NCBI RefSeq assembly: GCF_905147045.1
Contig: NC_065917.1
Span: 5,782,501 to 5,846,500, forward strand
DNA from: Nymphalis io
Taxonomy: Eukaryota; Arthropoda; Insecta; Lepidoptera; Nymphalidae
DNA length: 64,000 bases
Reading direction: 5' to 3'
The position numbers and the translations under genes are program-made. Of the stretch, positions 1-10,400 are shown piece after piece (within the stretch, counting starts at the first letter, position 1; each line of letters opens with the position of its first letter). The notes beneath the pieces are model-generated. The model had not been told where the DNA came from. It saw only the letters and a list, made by a program, of their open reading frames with translations, and searched no databases.

Positions 1-970
1 TTAATCTCACTATAGTCGATAATACAGCCTCATAAATTATACTTAAGCATTCTTTAATCTTTTCTTCCCACGTCAAACCACTATTTAATATTTTATCTTT
101 AAGCATTTTTAGTACTGATTTCCATTCAACAAATCCTCGCTCATCTTTGTATGTATTCCCTTTTTTTCCATATCCTTGTTCTTCACTGCGTACTGTTTCT
201 GTTTCTGAATATCTATCTTCCACTGTCTCCAAATTGTTAAATTCCATTATTTCTATATTATCATCGTTGTCGACGTTTGCTTTTCCGGCCTTCCTTAGTT
301 TTTTCTTTTTTGGTTTTTTAATTTTGTTTTTGGTGACTTCAGCGTATGATCTTGTTAGATTTTCATCTACGGTAGATTCTTTTAAACAATTAACTGTAGA
401 CGAATCGTTAGCTTTATTAATTGTTGGAAATACTTGCCATGAAATAACAGGTGCTGGAGGGGGGCTGGGTGGAACATAAATAGTTAGTACAATTAAATTC
501 TGTCATTAGCTCTCGAACTCGTTTTTCTTTAATATAAATGGGGCATATTCTGATCATAGCCATGTGATTACCGCCACAGTTATTACAAATAAATGAAGAT
601 CGTTCACAATTTTGATGGTTGTCACCACATTTCGGGCAAACAACTTTGTTAGATGGACAAATTTTGGTCGTATGTCCGTATCTCCAGCATCGAGAACATT
701 GCGTAACAGGGAATGCATAGGGTGTTACTATTACTGTGGTGTCGAACATCTTAATTTTTGATGGTAACGATGACCCTTTAAAACGTATTCTCATAGCCTC
801 GCTATTCTCCCATCTTCCATCCGAGCTATTTCTGCGTTTTACCTCTTTACTCCCATAATTGGTATACTACTATATAAAATTTCTAAAATTTCTTCATCAG
901 TACGGTCTAAATCTATGTCTTTTATCACTCCATACGTATGATTTATTTTCATAGTTTTATATGTCCTATA

Positions 971-1286
971 AAAGCCGAGATGGCCCAGTGGTAAGAACGC
1001 GTGAATCTTAACCGATGATCGTGGGTTCAAACCCGGGCAAACACCACTGAATTTTCATGTGCTTAATTTGTGATTATAATTCATCTCGTGCTTTACGGTG
1101 AAGGAAAACATCGTGAGGAAACCTGCATGTGTCTAATTTCACTGAAATTCTGCCACATGTGTATTCCACCAACCCGCATTGGAGCAGCGTGGTGGAATAA
1201 GCTCCAAACCTTCTCCTCAAAATGTGGAGAGGAGGCCTTTAGCCCAGCAGTGGGACATTCACAGGCTGTTTCGGTCGGTCGGTCGG
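971..1286 (+). mobile_element. tRNA-derived SINE (Metulj-like), full length, with target-site duplication
   Basis: A 316-bp element inserted in the Jockey ORF1. It is flanked by a perfect 12-bp direct repeat, atatgtcctata, at 959-970 and 1287-1298. The head is tRNA-like with Pol III A and B boxes, the body ends in a cccagcagtgggac-type motif, and the tail is a short (tcgg)n repeat instead of poly-A. The body matches my recollection of the abundant nymphalid SINE group named Metulj in Heliconius; that name is from memory. The perfect duplication suggests a fairly recent insertion. Confidence 0.88.
981..1034 (+). promoter_or_regulatory. Internal Pol III promoter (A and B boxes) of the SINE
   Basis: The A box is tggcccagtgg at 981-991 and the B box is ggttcaaaccc at 1024-1034, about 32 bp apart, as in tRNA genes and tRNA-derived SINEs. 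Both fit the consensus closely. No complete cloverleaf was identified, so this is a SINE promoter and not a tRNA gene. Confidence 0.8.
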
Positions 1287-1738
1287 ATATGTCCTATATC
1301 CATTTTCATTAAAGAATTTGTTAGTTATTAATTCCTCAGCACTATCTTTTTTATCAAACTGAATCAATACTTTAAATGAGTTTATGTATTTAACACAAAC
1401 AACATTCTGTATGTTCTCTGATTTCAAAATCTTAGCCAGTTTAAATTGTTTTGGAATTGGTTCAGTGGATGTAATGCAAACTTCAATCTGGTCCTCTGGT
1501 ATTCTTTCCCAGTCATTAAAGTCCCCGTCACGAGCAAACCTTTTACCTTTCCTCTGCACGGTAAACCAAACTTCTTCTCTATTAGCCTCCCTGTTTCTTT
1601 TATTTGGTCTTCTATCGTTATCATGCATCTCACGGTCTCATCTTCCCCTGAATACTCAAAGTTATCACTCCTATCAATTTGCATTATATGTTCCGTATCA
1701 ACCTGTATATTGGATCCATTAGTAGTCATATTTATCTA

Positions 1739-2679
1739 TTATACTCGAACAAAACACTCAACATTATAAACAACGTTACGACGCGGTGTCGAACGCAGAC
1801 TGATTAAACCGGTTCTGCAATCCGACAATAACGCGTCTACAATCAGCAAACGTCTTGGTGCGACTGCGCATATGTCGGCGCATTCTGTAGCATCGACTCC
1901 CGCTTTTTTATCCGCAGCTAACGGAGGGCGTTGCACCTTCGCAGGCAGGAGGCGCTCTTCTAATCCCGCCATGTGTGCATTAAACATAACGCCGACTGAC
2001 GACATTATGTCCGCTTTGAAAGTCTCCATCGTTTGACTATCCCATGCAGAACTGTTGGAAGCCTCATTTGCCACTGCCGCCGTAGTCCGTCTCTCAGCGA
2101 ACTTCCGGCAGTGAGCCTTTATTTCGGCCTTGAGACCGTCCACTTCCTTACGCAGGCGGCCATTATCGGCACGGAGTTTTCGTGTCTCCTCCGCTTTCGA
2201 GACGCTAGGGCGTCAATTATTCCCTGCGGGGCAGCCACTGACTCCTGCAGTTTTTTGGAAACTCCTTTTAGTTTGGAGGATTTTTGCACCACGTCCAAAA
2301 TGAGGGCTGCATTGCGGCCAGCTTGTGCGCGAAGGTTCTCCGTTTTCAACTTCGCAGGATCCTCCCTAGCTTCTGATGCGGACTCTTCGGAGTCCAGTAT
2401 CGCCTGCGAGACGTCCTTTTTGAACGCCCTTCTCCTCAAGGAACACTCAAATGCCTCCTCCTTGGCCTCGACGACCTTCTCCTTGAGCTCGGCCTTAGCC
2501 CGAGCGAGGCCACTACCACGCCCCTTCGACGCTAATTTATTTCGACTATCGAGCTTACTTTTGGCGGTCATTGTCGTTTCCGTTTCCATATCGGAGTCGG
2601 AGTTAAAAGTGGCGAGCCCATTATAAGGCCTTTTTCGGCCAATCAAGGCGTCGGACGGCAACTCAGTATCGACGTCCAT
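1739..2679 (-). pseudogene. R1-clade LINE ORF1/gag, N-terminal part, frameshifted
   Basis: Read right to left, the likely start is Met at 2679 (MDVDTELPSDALIG). An acidic stretch with SDSDMETE, a basic glycine-rich patch and a long charged helical region follow, including LDVVQKSSKLKGVSKKLQES. Near 2205 the frame changes; the second frame continues as KAEETRKLRADNGRLRKEVD and then DGLKAEIKAHCRKFAERRTT, ending in LLPAKVQRPPLAADKK. This order (SD-rich N-terminus, KLKG-type segment, coiled coil, RPPL motif) is what I know from lepidopteran R1-clade ORF1 proteins. The zinc-knuckle C-terminus is absent because copy A of the Jockey element begins close by. The exact junction near 1740-1800 is not resolved. 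It is more GC-rich than the surrounding repeats. Confidence 0.65.
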
Positions 2680-2825
2680 AATAATAGCACTATAACAATT
2701 ACAAAAAAAAAACAGGGTTAACAAAGACCTAGTCCGAAACAAAAAATCCACTCATTAGGCAAACCAATAGTTCATGTACAAAGCAGAATGTCCAGATGTG
2801 CCGCATAAGAGATAACAACACAATT

Positions 2826-3864
2826 TTACAACGCCAGATGTCGTTTGATTTCATCAAATCGAACAATCTTCGCAGTAAACACAACCTTACTCAAAGACGT
2901 CCGAACGTCGAATTCCCTTTGTGATTCCCTAACAGCATCTAAGAATGTATCAAGGTTATCTGGAGTAGGATTATTCCTGAAATTACCAAGATAAAGTCTT
3001 CGGATTGCAACGGCCTTAGATAATTTTGCGTTCCAATAAGGTTTTGGTGAGAATTTACTTATAGGTATTTGACAAAATTTAATATAAGGAATAAATAAAT
3101 CCGCCGCTTCATCGATTAAATGAATAAAAAGATCGTAGGAAGCCTTTATATCATCCGGAATAACGACATCAGTAAAAGATTTTTCTAAATACAAAGTATA
3201 ACACTGCCAATTATCTGCTTTAATTTTTTTTATGATAATTAATATTTACAAAAAAACTAGAAGTTATTTTAATGCGTAAATGATCACTCCCTAGTGATTC
3301 ATTAAAAACCCACTTGTTAAAACACAAGGAAATATCTGATGATACAAAAGTTACATATGTGGGGAAGAATCCCGTTAGACGCCATGAAATCTCGTTTGGA
3401 GAACCATCATTTAAAATAATGTAGCCAGAATTCAAAAACGCATTCATTATTAGTAAACCACGACTGTCCGTTTTATGATGTCCATTAAAGTGCCCTACAA
3501 CAATTGTTTTCGTAGTTGAAAGATGAAATAAGAAATTTCAGTCAGCCTGTACCGTATTAACTTCATGCGAGCAATATATTCATATAATATTTTACAATTG
3601 GTCACAGTTAAAGACATTAACCCAAATTCCATACCCGTTATTATTTTGAAAATTAACAATTTTTGACGTTATTGATTTTTGCACTATTAGGGCTACACCC
3701 CCATATGGTACATTCCTATCTAGCCTATATATATTATAATTGCTAACTTTCAATTTATATTCCGAATTTAACTACTTCTCAGTAATAGCCGTCACACGAA
3801 TTTTCGCCTGAATCAACAAATTCTTAAAAGATGACAACTTAGGCCTTATACTACGAGCCTCCAT
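2826..3864 (-). pseudogene. Jockey-like LINE (copy B) ORF2, endonuclease domain, decayed
   Basis: This is the apurinic-type endonuclease at the N-terminus of a Jockey ORF2, read right to left from about 3864. Visible family landmarks are RSIRPKLSSFKNLL near the start, AITEK followed by a stop where family members have ET-W-L, YNIYRLDRNVPYGGVAL, then KTIVVGHFNGHH, and NESLGSDHLRI at about 3290-3260. The catalytic Asp of the GDFN motif is His here (GHFN). Several in-frame stops lie between 3785 and 3530. The linker after the endonuclease continues to about 2826 (KPYWNAKLSKAVAIRRLYLG) and then breaks off before the RT. The R1-clade fragment lies beyond it. Confidence 0.85.
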
Positions 3865-3933
3865 TGATATATATTTAAATTTAACTGTTTTACATATCTA
3901 CTATCCATTTATAAATAAATTAATAAATATAAA

Positions 3934-3964
3934 TATTCCACCAACCCGCATTGGAGCAGCGTGG
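3934..3964 (+). mobile_element. 31-bp SINE fragment at a scar in Jockey copy B
   Basis: The 31 bases match positions 1162-1192 of the complete SINE exactly, around ccaacccgcattggagcagc. Both SINE ends are missing. The fragment lies between the decayed ORF1 and ORF2 of Jockey copy B, where the C-terminal part of ORF1 seen in copy A is absent. Confidence 0.75.
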
Positions 3965-3965
3965 A

Positions 3966-4902
3966 ACACTTCGCAAGGCGATGGAGAAGGGGGCACGTAT
4001 AATAACATCGCCTTCCTATATGTGACATTAAATTCTGACATGAGCTCTCTGATTCTTTTTTCTTTTTTATAAATCCGACAAGCTTTTGATAACGCCAAAT
4101 GGTTTTCCCCACAGTTGACATACTTGAATGAGGTGCTTTCGCAGTTTTCATGATGTCCATCGCACTTAGGGCATATAATTTTATTAGAAGGCGTAAGGTT
4201 TTTATATTTCCAACATTTGGAGCACTGAGTTACCGGAAATATGAAAGGTTCAACTTTGATTCTCAAATCCAGTATGACAATATAAGACGGTAAAGCAGAT
4301 CTTTTAAACCCAACTCTAATAGATTCACTCAGCGTCCACTCATGGCCGCTTCTACGGCTAAGCTTCTTAACCGACATAATTTCGATTTCATTTTGTAGAT
4401 AATTTAATAAATCTTCTTCTGATAAATCTGAATCGATATCCTTAACAATACCGTTAGAAATTCCTACCTCTCAAGTTTTTTGGTACCTCCAACCCATATT
4501 ACAACGTTCTTCCAAGTTCATAAGCTTCTCCGCTAAGTCTTCTGTGTTAAAACTCATAAGAATTTTATACGCATTAACATATTTAACTTTCATAACGCCA
4601 GCAATATTTTGCGATTTAAGTAAGCTAAAGCAAATTGTTTCTGAAATTTATCTCTGCAAGTAACACTTAACTGAATATCCTCAATAGATTTTCTCATCGC
4701 CTTACTTCGAGAAGCCTGTGTCCATTCTTTCAGCGGCTACGTTTATTTGAACTAAATTCCATATTAATAAATTAATCGGTCGTGTATAATCTTTAACGTC
4801 TCTTATAACTCGTTCCTCTGCTAGTAAATTTCCATTCTCATAGTCGTCCACATAATTACATAACTGCATAACATTGTCATCCAGATTAGAGTCATCATCC
4901 AT
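3966..4902 (-). pseudogene. Jockey-like LINE (copy B) ORF1/gag, internally deleted
   Basis: Read right to left, the start is Met at 4902 (MDDDSNLDDNV). After frameshifts and a stop the central domain appears at about 4610-4510 (NIAGVMKVKYVNAYKILMSF), equivalent to the NIQNVVCVKYINSFKVLI segment of copy A. GIVKDIDSDLSEEDLLN and the knuckle region at about 4240-4080 follow. The knuckles are damaged. CSKCWKYKN runs straight into LTPSNK, so the second half of the first knuckle is missing; CPKCDGHHENC is intact; the third reads KYVNCGENH and has lost its first Cys. Copies A and B are clearly related but belong to different subfamilies. The protein ends early at the SINE scar. Confidence 0.82.
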
Positions 4903-5079
4903 TACACATAAGGTTCATAATGCAAACAACAACTATTGAGCTCGATACGCAAGCTTTTTTTATTCTTATTTAAAAGATAAGGATATTTTTTGCTCACAAC
5001 GACATGCTCACTCACAATGCGGTTTGCGATGCGAGTATTTGAAATATTTTAAATCGATAATCGAAAGTCCTGGATATTT
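4903..5079 (-). other. 5' leader of Jockey copy B and junction with composite repeat
   Basis: No gene is seen. The stretch lies upstream of the copy B ORF1 start and has no match elsewhere in the window until about 5080, where the inverted composite repeat begins (actttcgatcgttctcattt). I infer that it is the 5' untranslated region of the LINE. Confidence 0.45.
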
Positions 5080-6116
5080 CGTTCATGACTTTCGATCGTT
5101 CTCATTTTCTCATTATGAATGTCAGTGAAACAGGTATTTATACACTTCGTAGTAACAACATTTTATATCTAAGAAATGTAAAAGGTATAATTTTTTCATC
5201 GTTTTATATATGAAGGTGATGTGTTATTTACTAACTATTGCTGCTAAATTGAGAGGAGGCTTTATTGAAGTTTATAACACAGAACAAGATCGTTGAATAT
5301 CTTAGCAGACTTGAAAGGTCTATTAGTCAAACATTTATGGATTTTGACTCTTTCATGTTCGAGTTGACCCAAATTTATCATTCAATCGCATCAATAAGGC
5401 TGCATATGGTCGATTGACATAATATATTTACTGGTGGTAGGGCTTTGTGCAAGCTCGTCTGGGTAGGTACCACCCACTCATCAGATATTCTACCGCAAAA
5501 CAGCAATACTTGATATTGTTGTGTTCCGGTTTGAAGGGTGAGTGAGCCAGTGTAATTACAGGCACAAGGGACATAAAATCTTAGTTCCCAAGGTTGGTGG
5601 CGCATTGGATATGTAAGCGATGGTTGACATTTCTTACAATGCCAATGTCTAAGAGCGTTGGTGACCACTTACCATCAGGTGGCCCATATGCTCGTCCGCC
5701 TTCCTATTCTATAAAAAAAAAAAAAATATAAAAATATATTGTGGATTCTTAACAGTATTTTTAACATTATTTGGAGTCATTGTGTAATTATGTACTATAA
5801 TATTCAAACATTTATGGATTTGGACTCTTTCATGCCGTCTAGAACGTTCTTTTATTCTTGTATTGTTATAGGAATAATTTCTGAACGTCTCCTAACATGT
5901 ACATTTTTACGGCTTTTACTTACTTGGGGTTATTCATTAGGGTTTATATTGAGCTAACGATATAACCTTACATTTCTCTTAAGCAATTGAATTCTCAAGG
6001 TTAGTTTTTCTACGAGGCAGTATCCCTATGTCTCATATTTATTATTATTGAGCGAAATGGTTCCTCAAGACCAATGTCATTCGCTACCACTGATGTCAAA
6101 ACCGTTGAAGTTATCA
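5080..6116 (-). repeat. Composite repeat, inverted copy (A-type segments)
   Basis: The sequence matches the reverse complement of repeat blocks seen direct later in the window. The region at 5080-5260 resembles 29690-29880 inverted. The A core (agatcgttgaatatcttagc) lies at about 5283-5356, and a second partial core at 5805-5855. The right end stops in ccgttgaagttatca, exactly where Jockey copy C was inserted. No protein signal is convincing. A young A-tailed element interrupts it at 5430-5726. Confidence 0.8.
5430..5726 (+). mobile_element. A-tailed short interspersed element (copy 1)
   Basis: About 283 bp plus a 14-A tail. It starts actggtggtagggctttgtg and ends in gtccgccttcctattctata before the A run. 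It is nearly identical to the inverted copies at 7676-7977 and 44252-44549. The tail and discrete ends indicate copying by LINE machinery. No Pol III boxes are apparent, so it is either a SINE of unusual type or a truncated LINE 3' end. Similar sequences are, from memory, very common in butterfly genomes. The target site is AT-rich (aatatatt on both sides). Confidence 0.8.
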
Positions 6117-6117
6117 A

Positions 6118-7675
6118 ATGTGGATGCGAATGAGATGGATAAAAGGACACAAATTTGCTAAGCGAATGGTGGGCAAAACTGTAGCCGAAACGATGTTAAA
6201 TAACCTCACACCCGATTTTGTTACTCCATGCCACCCTCGCTGTACATCTCGAAACTTAAAATTAGAATCCATCATTTCGACACATGAATTAGAAAAATGT
6301 TTAAAATCTAAGGACACGGCACCAGGTTTAGACGATGTCTCATATTCAATGATTTTTAATTTACCTACTATAGGAAAGACTACGTTACTAAAAATTTATA
6401 ATATGTTCCTCAATAGTAATATAGTTCCTAATCAATGGCGATACATTCGCATACTTCTCATTCCTAAGCCTGGCCGGGACTGTACCCAAGTATCATCTCT
6501 TAGGCCAATATCCCTGATGTCATGTATATGCAAAATTTGTCATGCTATCTTAAAGAATAGAATCGAATGGTATCTTGAAAAAAATCATATATTTTCCGAA
6601 CAAACAAAAGGGTTTAGAAAAACCCGCTCTTGCTTAGATAATTTAACAGACTTCGTATCTAGTGTACAAATTGGATTTAGTAAAAATCTAATGACAGTGG
6701 GGTGTTTTATAGACGTAGAAAATGCTTATAACAATGTTGATGTTACATATCTTATTTGTAAATTAGATCAATTAGGTGTAGGCAGTATGCTTTGTAATTA
6801 TTTGTGGGATTTTTTACATAAACGATGTCTGATTATTAAAGGCCAAGACTTTAAAATTGTAAGATGTACGGGAGTAGGCCTTGCACAGGGAGATCCTATA
6901 TCTCCATTACTATTTAATGTTGCAACAATTGATATATGTGATACTATTAATTCGATGGATTATATTAGTTTTTCGCAATATGCCGATGACTTTGTAATAT
7001 TTACTTCTTCTGATAATTTAGTTGACATTCAAAGCCGATTACAAACTGCTTTTGATTGTATAGCCAAAAAATTCCATGATATTAATTTAGAAATTTCATC
7101 AACAAAAAGCAAAATATGTATTTTTTCAAGAGGGCACAAATTGCACAATATTACTATTACTCTAAATGATGTAGTTTTGGAAGTCGTGGATAATGTTAAA
7201 TACCTGGGGATGTGGCTGGATCGCGGTCTTAGATGGACTAAACATATTAAAGAGATTGTGTCTAGGGTGTCTAAGTTTTTAAATATATTTAAGGTGTTAA
7301 AAGGATCAGGTTGGGGAGTCCATCCAAAACATATTCGTAAGCTGTATATAACGTTACTTAGAAGTAGATTAGATTATGGTTCATTTTTGTATGACAACTG
7401 TTGTAAAACCAATTTATCGAAATTGGACAAAATTCAAAATCAAGCAATGCGAAACATTGGAGGGTTTATAAGGACCACTCCCATACATGTGATGGAGAGT
7501 GAACTTTGTTTACCTCCTTTGTATTTAAGATTATATTTGGCAGGAAAATTTTGGCTTAAAAACAGATCACTCTATAATAATACTTCTTTTTCATTAATTA
7601 ATCAATTAACAGATCTGACACATAACAGATTCTGGACTAACAAGAAAAAACCTCTACTTACACAAATTTCCGAGA
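6118..7675 (+). CDS. Reverse transcriptase domain of Jockey copy C (partial, open)
   Basis: An uninterrupted reading frame of about 520 codons without the N-terminal endonuclease. RT landmarks in order: SKDTAPGLDDVSYSMIF (fingers), IRILLIPKPGRD, LRPISLMSCICKI, TKGFRKTRSCLDNL, CFIDVENAYNNVD (motif A with the catalytic Asp), GVGLAQGDPISPLLFNV (motif B), QYADDFVIF (motif C, both Asp present), STKSKICIFS and VKYLGMWLD (motif E region). Thumb sequences follow (GWGVHPKHIRKLYITLLRSR). The first Met at 6118 is not a true start: it lies at the truncation point. Copying of host DNA by this fragment alone is unlikely because the endonuclease, ORF1 and promoter are absent. The frame is cut at 7676 by an A-tailed element. 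Confidence 0.88.
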
Positions 7676-7977
7676 TTTTTTTTTTTTTTTTTTTATAGAA
7701 AAGGAAGGCGGACGAGCATATGGGCCACCTGATGGTAAGTGGTCACCAACGCTCTTAGACATTGGCATTGTAAGAAATGTCAACCATCGCTTACATATCC
7801 AATGCGCCACCAACCTTGGGAACTAAGATTTTATGTCCCTTGTGCCTGTAATTACACTGGCTCACTCACCCTTCAAACCGGAACACAACAATATCAAGTA
7901 TTGCTGTTTTGCGGTAGAATATCTGATGAGTGGGTGGTACCTACCCAGACGAGCTTGCACAAAGCCCTACCACCAGT
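7676..7977 (-). mobile_element. A-tailed short interspersed element (copy 2), inside Jockey copy C
   Basis: The element lies on the minus strand: a run of T (7676-7694) is its tail and the head ends at accaccagt near 7977. It splits ORF2 between the RT thumb and the RNase H region, so it inserted after copy C. It is almost identical to the copies at 5430 and 44252. The flanking duplication is unclear (cgagat on the left, gagagat on the right), partly because of the extra 33-bp repeat beside it. Confidence 0.82.
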
Positions 7978-8010
7978 GAATATCTGATGAGTGGGTGGTA
8001 CCTACCCAGA
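7978..8010. repeat. 33-bp duplicate of an internal piece of the A-tailed element
   Basis: Bases 7978-8010 repeat 7917-7949 exactly (starting gaatatctgatgagtgggtg). The duplicate sits between the element's head and the resumed ORF2. It looks like a template jump or repair event at the 5' end of the insertion. Confidence 0.85.
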
Positions 8011-9060
8011 AGAGAGATGTACAAATCTCAACCATGCAACTCTTTCTCAAGTTTAGGCATGTTTTCATTAGATCAATGGGTAACTAGTATTGATATGTCA
8101 AGCATTCTAAAAACAAATATCGAAGGATTTACCGGTTCTAAGCGAGAGTATCATCAAATTAGTTTGCGAAATACTTGTATAAAATACATAAATTCGAATT
8201 ACTCCAACTGTCAAAAAATATTTACAGATGGTTCGAAAGACAAATATGGAATAGGAGCTGCATTTTTGGATTTCAATTTGATCATTTATTCTAAATTCCA
8301 AATTAAAATAGAGGTATCTATAATGGAAGCTGAGCTTGTAGCTATTTTAGAGGCTTTAGGCTATATTGAGTGTACAAGCTACAGTAAAGTAGTTATCTTG
8401 TCAGACTCCAAAAGCGCGCTTCAACACCTAGCTCGGTGTACCTCGATCTGTCGAGGGTTACCTATAGCTTACGCGATTCTAAAGCTTCTATCTAAGTTAC
8501 AATCAGATGACAAAGTAATTTTCTTTCAATGGATACCATCTCACGTAGGCATAGAAGGGAATGAACAAGTAGATGTACTAGCCAAAGAAGCTATATCTGA
8601 CGGTGTTGAAGTCCTCTTTACACCTTCATTTGAAAGTTACTTGCCAAATCTAAAAGTGCATTGCTATGATTTATGGAAAGAGTACTTTGACGAAAGAGCT
8701 AAGGAGAAAGGTATATGGTACCGTACGATCCAGCCTCATCCATGCAGATATCCTTGGATTGAGAATAGTAACATGAATTTTAATGAAACGAAATTAATTC
8801 TGCGGCTTCGGTCTGGGCACATCCCATGCAATAAGTTTGCATTTCTGATGCGGAAATAAACTTCTCCAAACTGCTCAACTTGTAATGTACCTGATGATCT
8901 TTTGCACGTATTGATGGAATGTGCTCAGAACGAATCTCTTAGAACTAGACTTAATTTGGATATAAAGTCTGTTGGACAATGCAATGTCATTCTGTCAGAT
9001 CCGAAGTCAAATCTCGCAAAAATGTTGTCCAAATTAAGTCTTAGATCTGCGATTAATTAA
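8011..9060 (+). pseudogene. RNase H and C-terminal part of Jockey copy C ORF2
   Basis: The frame resumes as REMYKSQPCNSFSSLG and contains an RNase H domain at about 8210-8620. Landmarks are KIFTDGSKDKYGIGAA (first Asp), MEAELVAILEALGY (Glu), VVILSDSKSALQHLA (Asp) and WIPSHVGIEGNEQVDVLAKE (final Asp). All four expected acidic residues are present. Downstream come the family's LRLRSGHIPCNKF segment and a zinc-knuckle-like CSTCNVPDDLLHVLMEC. A TAA at 8857-8859 interrupts this tail in frame; the natural stop is probably TAA at 9058-9060. With the A-tailed insertion upstream the gene cannot be translated as one protein. Confidence 0.85.
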
Positions 9061-9153
9061 GGTATTTTTAAGTTTAATATATTATATTTTGTACCCTCCT
9101 AAGAATTCTCAACCAGGGCGGCATGTTCGCTTATGCGAAAAAGCCCTTTTTTT

Positions 9154-10400
9154 TTTTAGAATCACACCTGATGGACGTGTAAAACATGGAAGTGTCTGTT
9201 CTTAGTCAAGAGTAAAAGAGACAACTAGGCATGCTTACCAAAAAGTATTTGTTCATAGTCAAGAGTAAAAGAGACAACTTGACATGCTCACCAAAATAAG
9301 AAGCAAGTATGGTGAATTTCTCTGTTTTCAAAATTTTTAGTTCTTCAGCAAACTGATAAGTGATATAATCACGGCTGATGAAAATCTTACGTTATTTCAT
9401 CATCTGAAAGATTTGAGTAACTAAGAAATAATGAAGCCATTCATTTTAAGTTACTTAAAAAGAAATATTCGTATCATCGGTCGGTCTTGTTTTCTAATTA
9501 GGAGTCAAATCTTTGCACACTATGGCTGTCTGTAGAACAGGTATTTATTACGCAGCAAAATTCAGTTGTCGGACTATCATCTCTAAATAACCGTTTGACG
9601 GGTCACGTTGTACTTTCCCTTTTCCGTTGTAACAATTTTTTTGAGTCTATGTCGCTAATTGTTGCAGGTTTTTATCTAAGAACAAGATCGTTGAATATCT
9701 TAGCAGACTTGAAAGGTATATTAGTCAAACATTTATGAATTTTTGACTCTTTCATGGCATCTAGAACGTTCTTTAACGCCCTTAATTGTTGGCGGAATAA
9801 TTTCTGAACGTTTTCAACTTTAAAAAAATATATTTTTATTTATTAATTATTTTTGTTGATTCGATCGTTTTTTTTTAAACTTCAATTTATAATCTTTGAA
9901 TATGTCACTCGGAACAAAAAATATTTACTGTCTTTAAATATAGATAAACAAACAATTTTAGGCATTGACATGTGGTATGAGATCCCTTGTGTACTATTTA
10001 TTTTCATTCGTGTGAAGCTAATATAAACAGAGGACGGAAGTTTATTATTTATTATCAGCTGTCATGTCGTCGCTTTGCTTGATACGGAGTAATACTCGAA
10101 ATAGTAACGTCCCAATTCGGGACGTATTTCAGTCTTCAATTTGTGCTCGCTAGTAACATATTTGCTTGTTCTAATACGTATATTATTGTTATTAAAACAA
10201 TGTATAAGTATAGAAACCCAATAAATTGATGTATATTAAAATAAACAATAGTATCGTTACTAAAACAAATTAACTTTTCTTATTATAATATAATCTACAT
10301 AGAAGGGATACTCGCCACTTACGCGCAGGCAATTTATACGCAGCTTTACGTTATTTTACTTCATAAATTGTTCGCGGAATAGTTTAAGACTCGACGACGA
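9154..10400 (-). repeat. Composite repeat, inverted copy (A and G segments)
   Basis: Reverse-complement match to direct copies. The A segment is at 9154-9810 (core 9681-9780) and the G segment at about 9840-10400, including gacagctgataataaataat inverted near 10060 and the gtcgtcgtcgagtc end near 10390. No credible reading frame. It ends abruptly at the orientation switch. Confidence 0.8.

Larger units (their letters stand above)
1..1729 (-). pseudogene. Jockey-like LINE (copy A) ORF1/gag, broken
   Basis: This is the nucleic-acid-binding ORF1 of a Jockey-clade non-LTR retrotransposon, read right to left. The N-terminal part starts with Met at 1729 and changes frame near 1628. A central domain (around ENIQNVVCVKYINSFKVLI) follows. 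A SINE then splits the gene at 971-1286, and the central region resumes at about 958-839 (GVIKDIDLDRTDEEI). The cysteine knuckles lie at about 690-520: CSRCWRYGHTTKIC, then CPKCGDNHQNC, then CNNCGGNH. The C-terminal part (about 416-1) changes frame again and carries a basic stretch after RSYAEVTKNK. The three-knuckle layout and the AEVTK tail are typical of Jockey ORF1. At least two frameshifts and the SINE make it non-functional. Its ORF2 would lie beyond coordinate 1. Confidence 0.85.
6117..9153 (+). mobile_element. Jockey-like LINE (copy C), 5'-truncated, RT plus RNase H
   Basis: A roughly 3 kb 3' portion of a Jockey-type ORF2 inserted in the inverted composite repeat. The flanks are continuous with each other: the left flank ends ccgttgaagttatca and the right flank resumes atcacacctgatgg, as in uninterrupted copies (compare 11275-11295 inverted). 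The shared atca suggests a short target duplication. The 5' end falls just before the RT domain and the endonuclease is missing, typical of incomplete reverse transcription. The 3' end is poorly defined, with a T run at 9150-9160. Confidence 0.8.

Noticed and set aside
981..1034. A tRNA gene
   Set aside because: A and B boxes are present but the sequence continues into a SINE body with target duplications; no convincing anticodon arm or acceptor stem was found.
2033..2626. A 197-codon plus-strand frame opposite the R1-clade ORF1
   Set aside because: Shadow of a GC-rich coding sequence on the minus strand; no domain, and the minus-strand frames carry the family motifs.
7739..7987. An 82-codon frame within the A-tailed element, identical in several copies
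   Set aside because: It lies antisense to the element's A tail and ends at the element border. Identity reflects the youth of the repeat.
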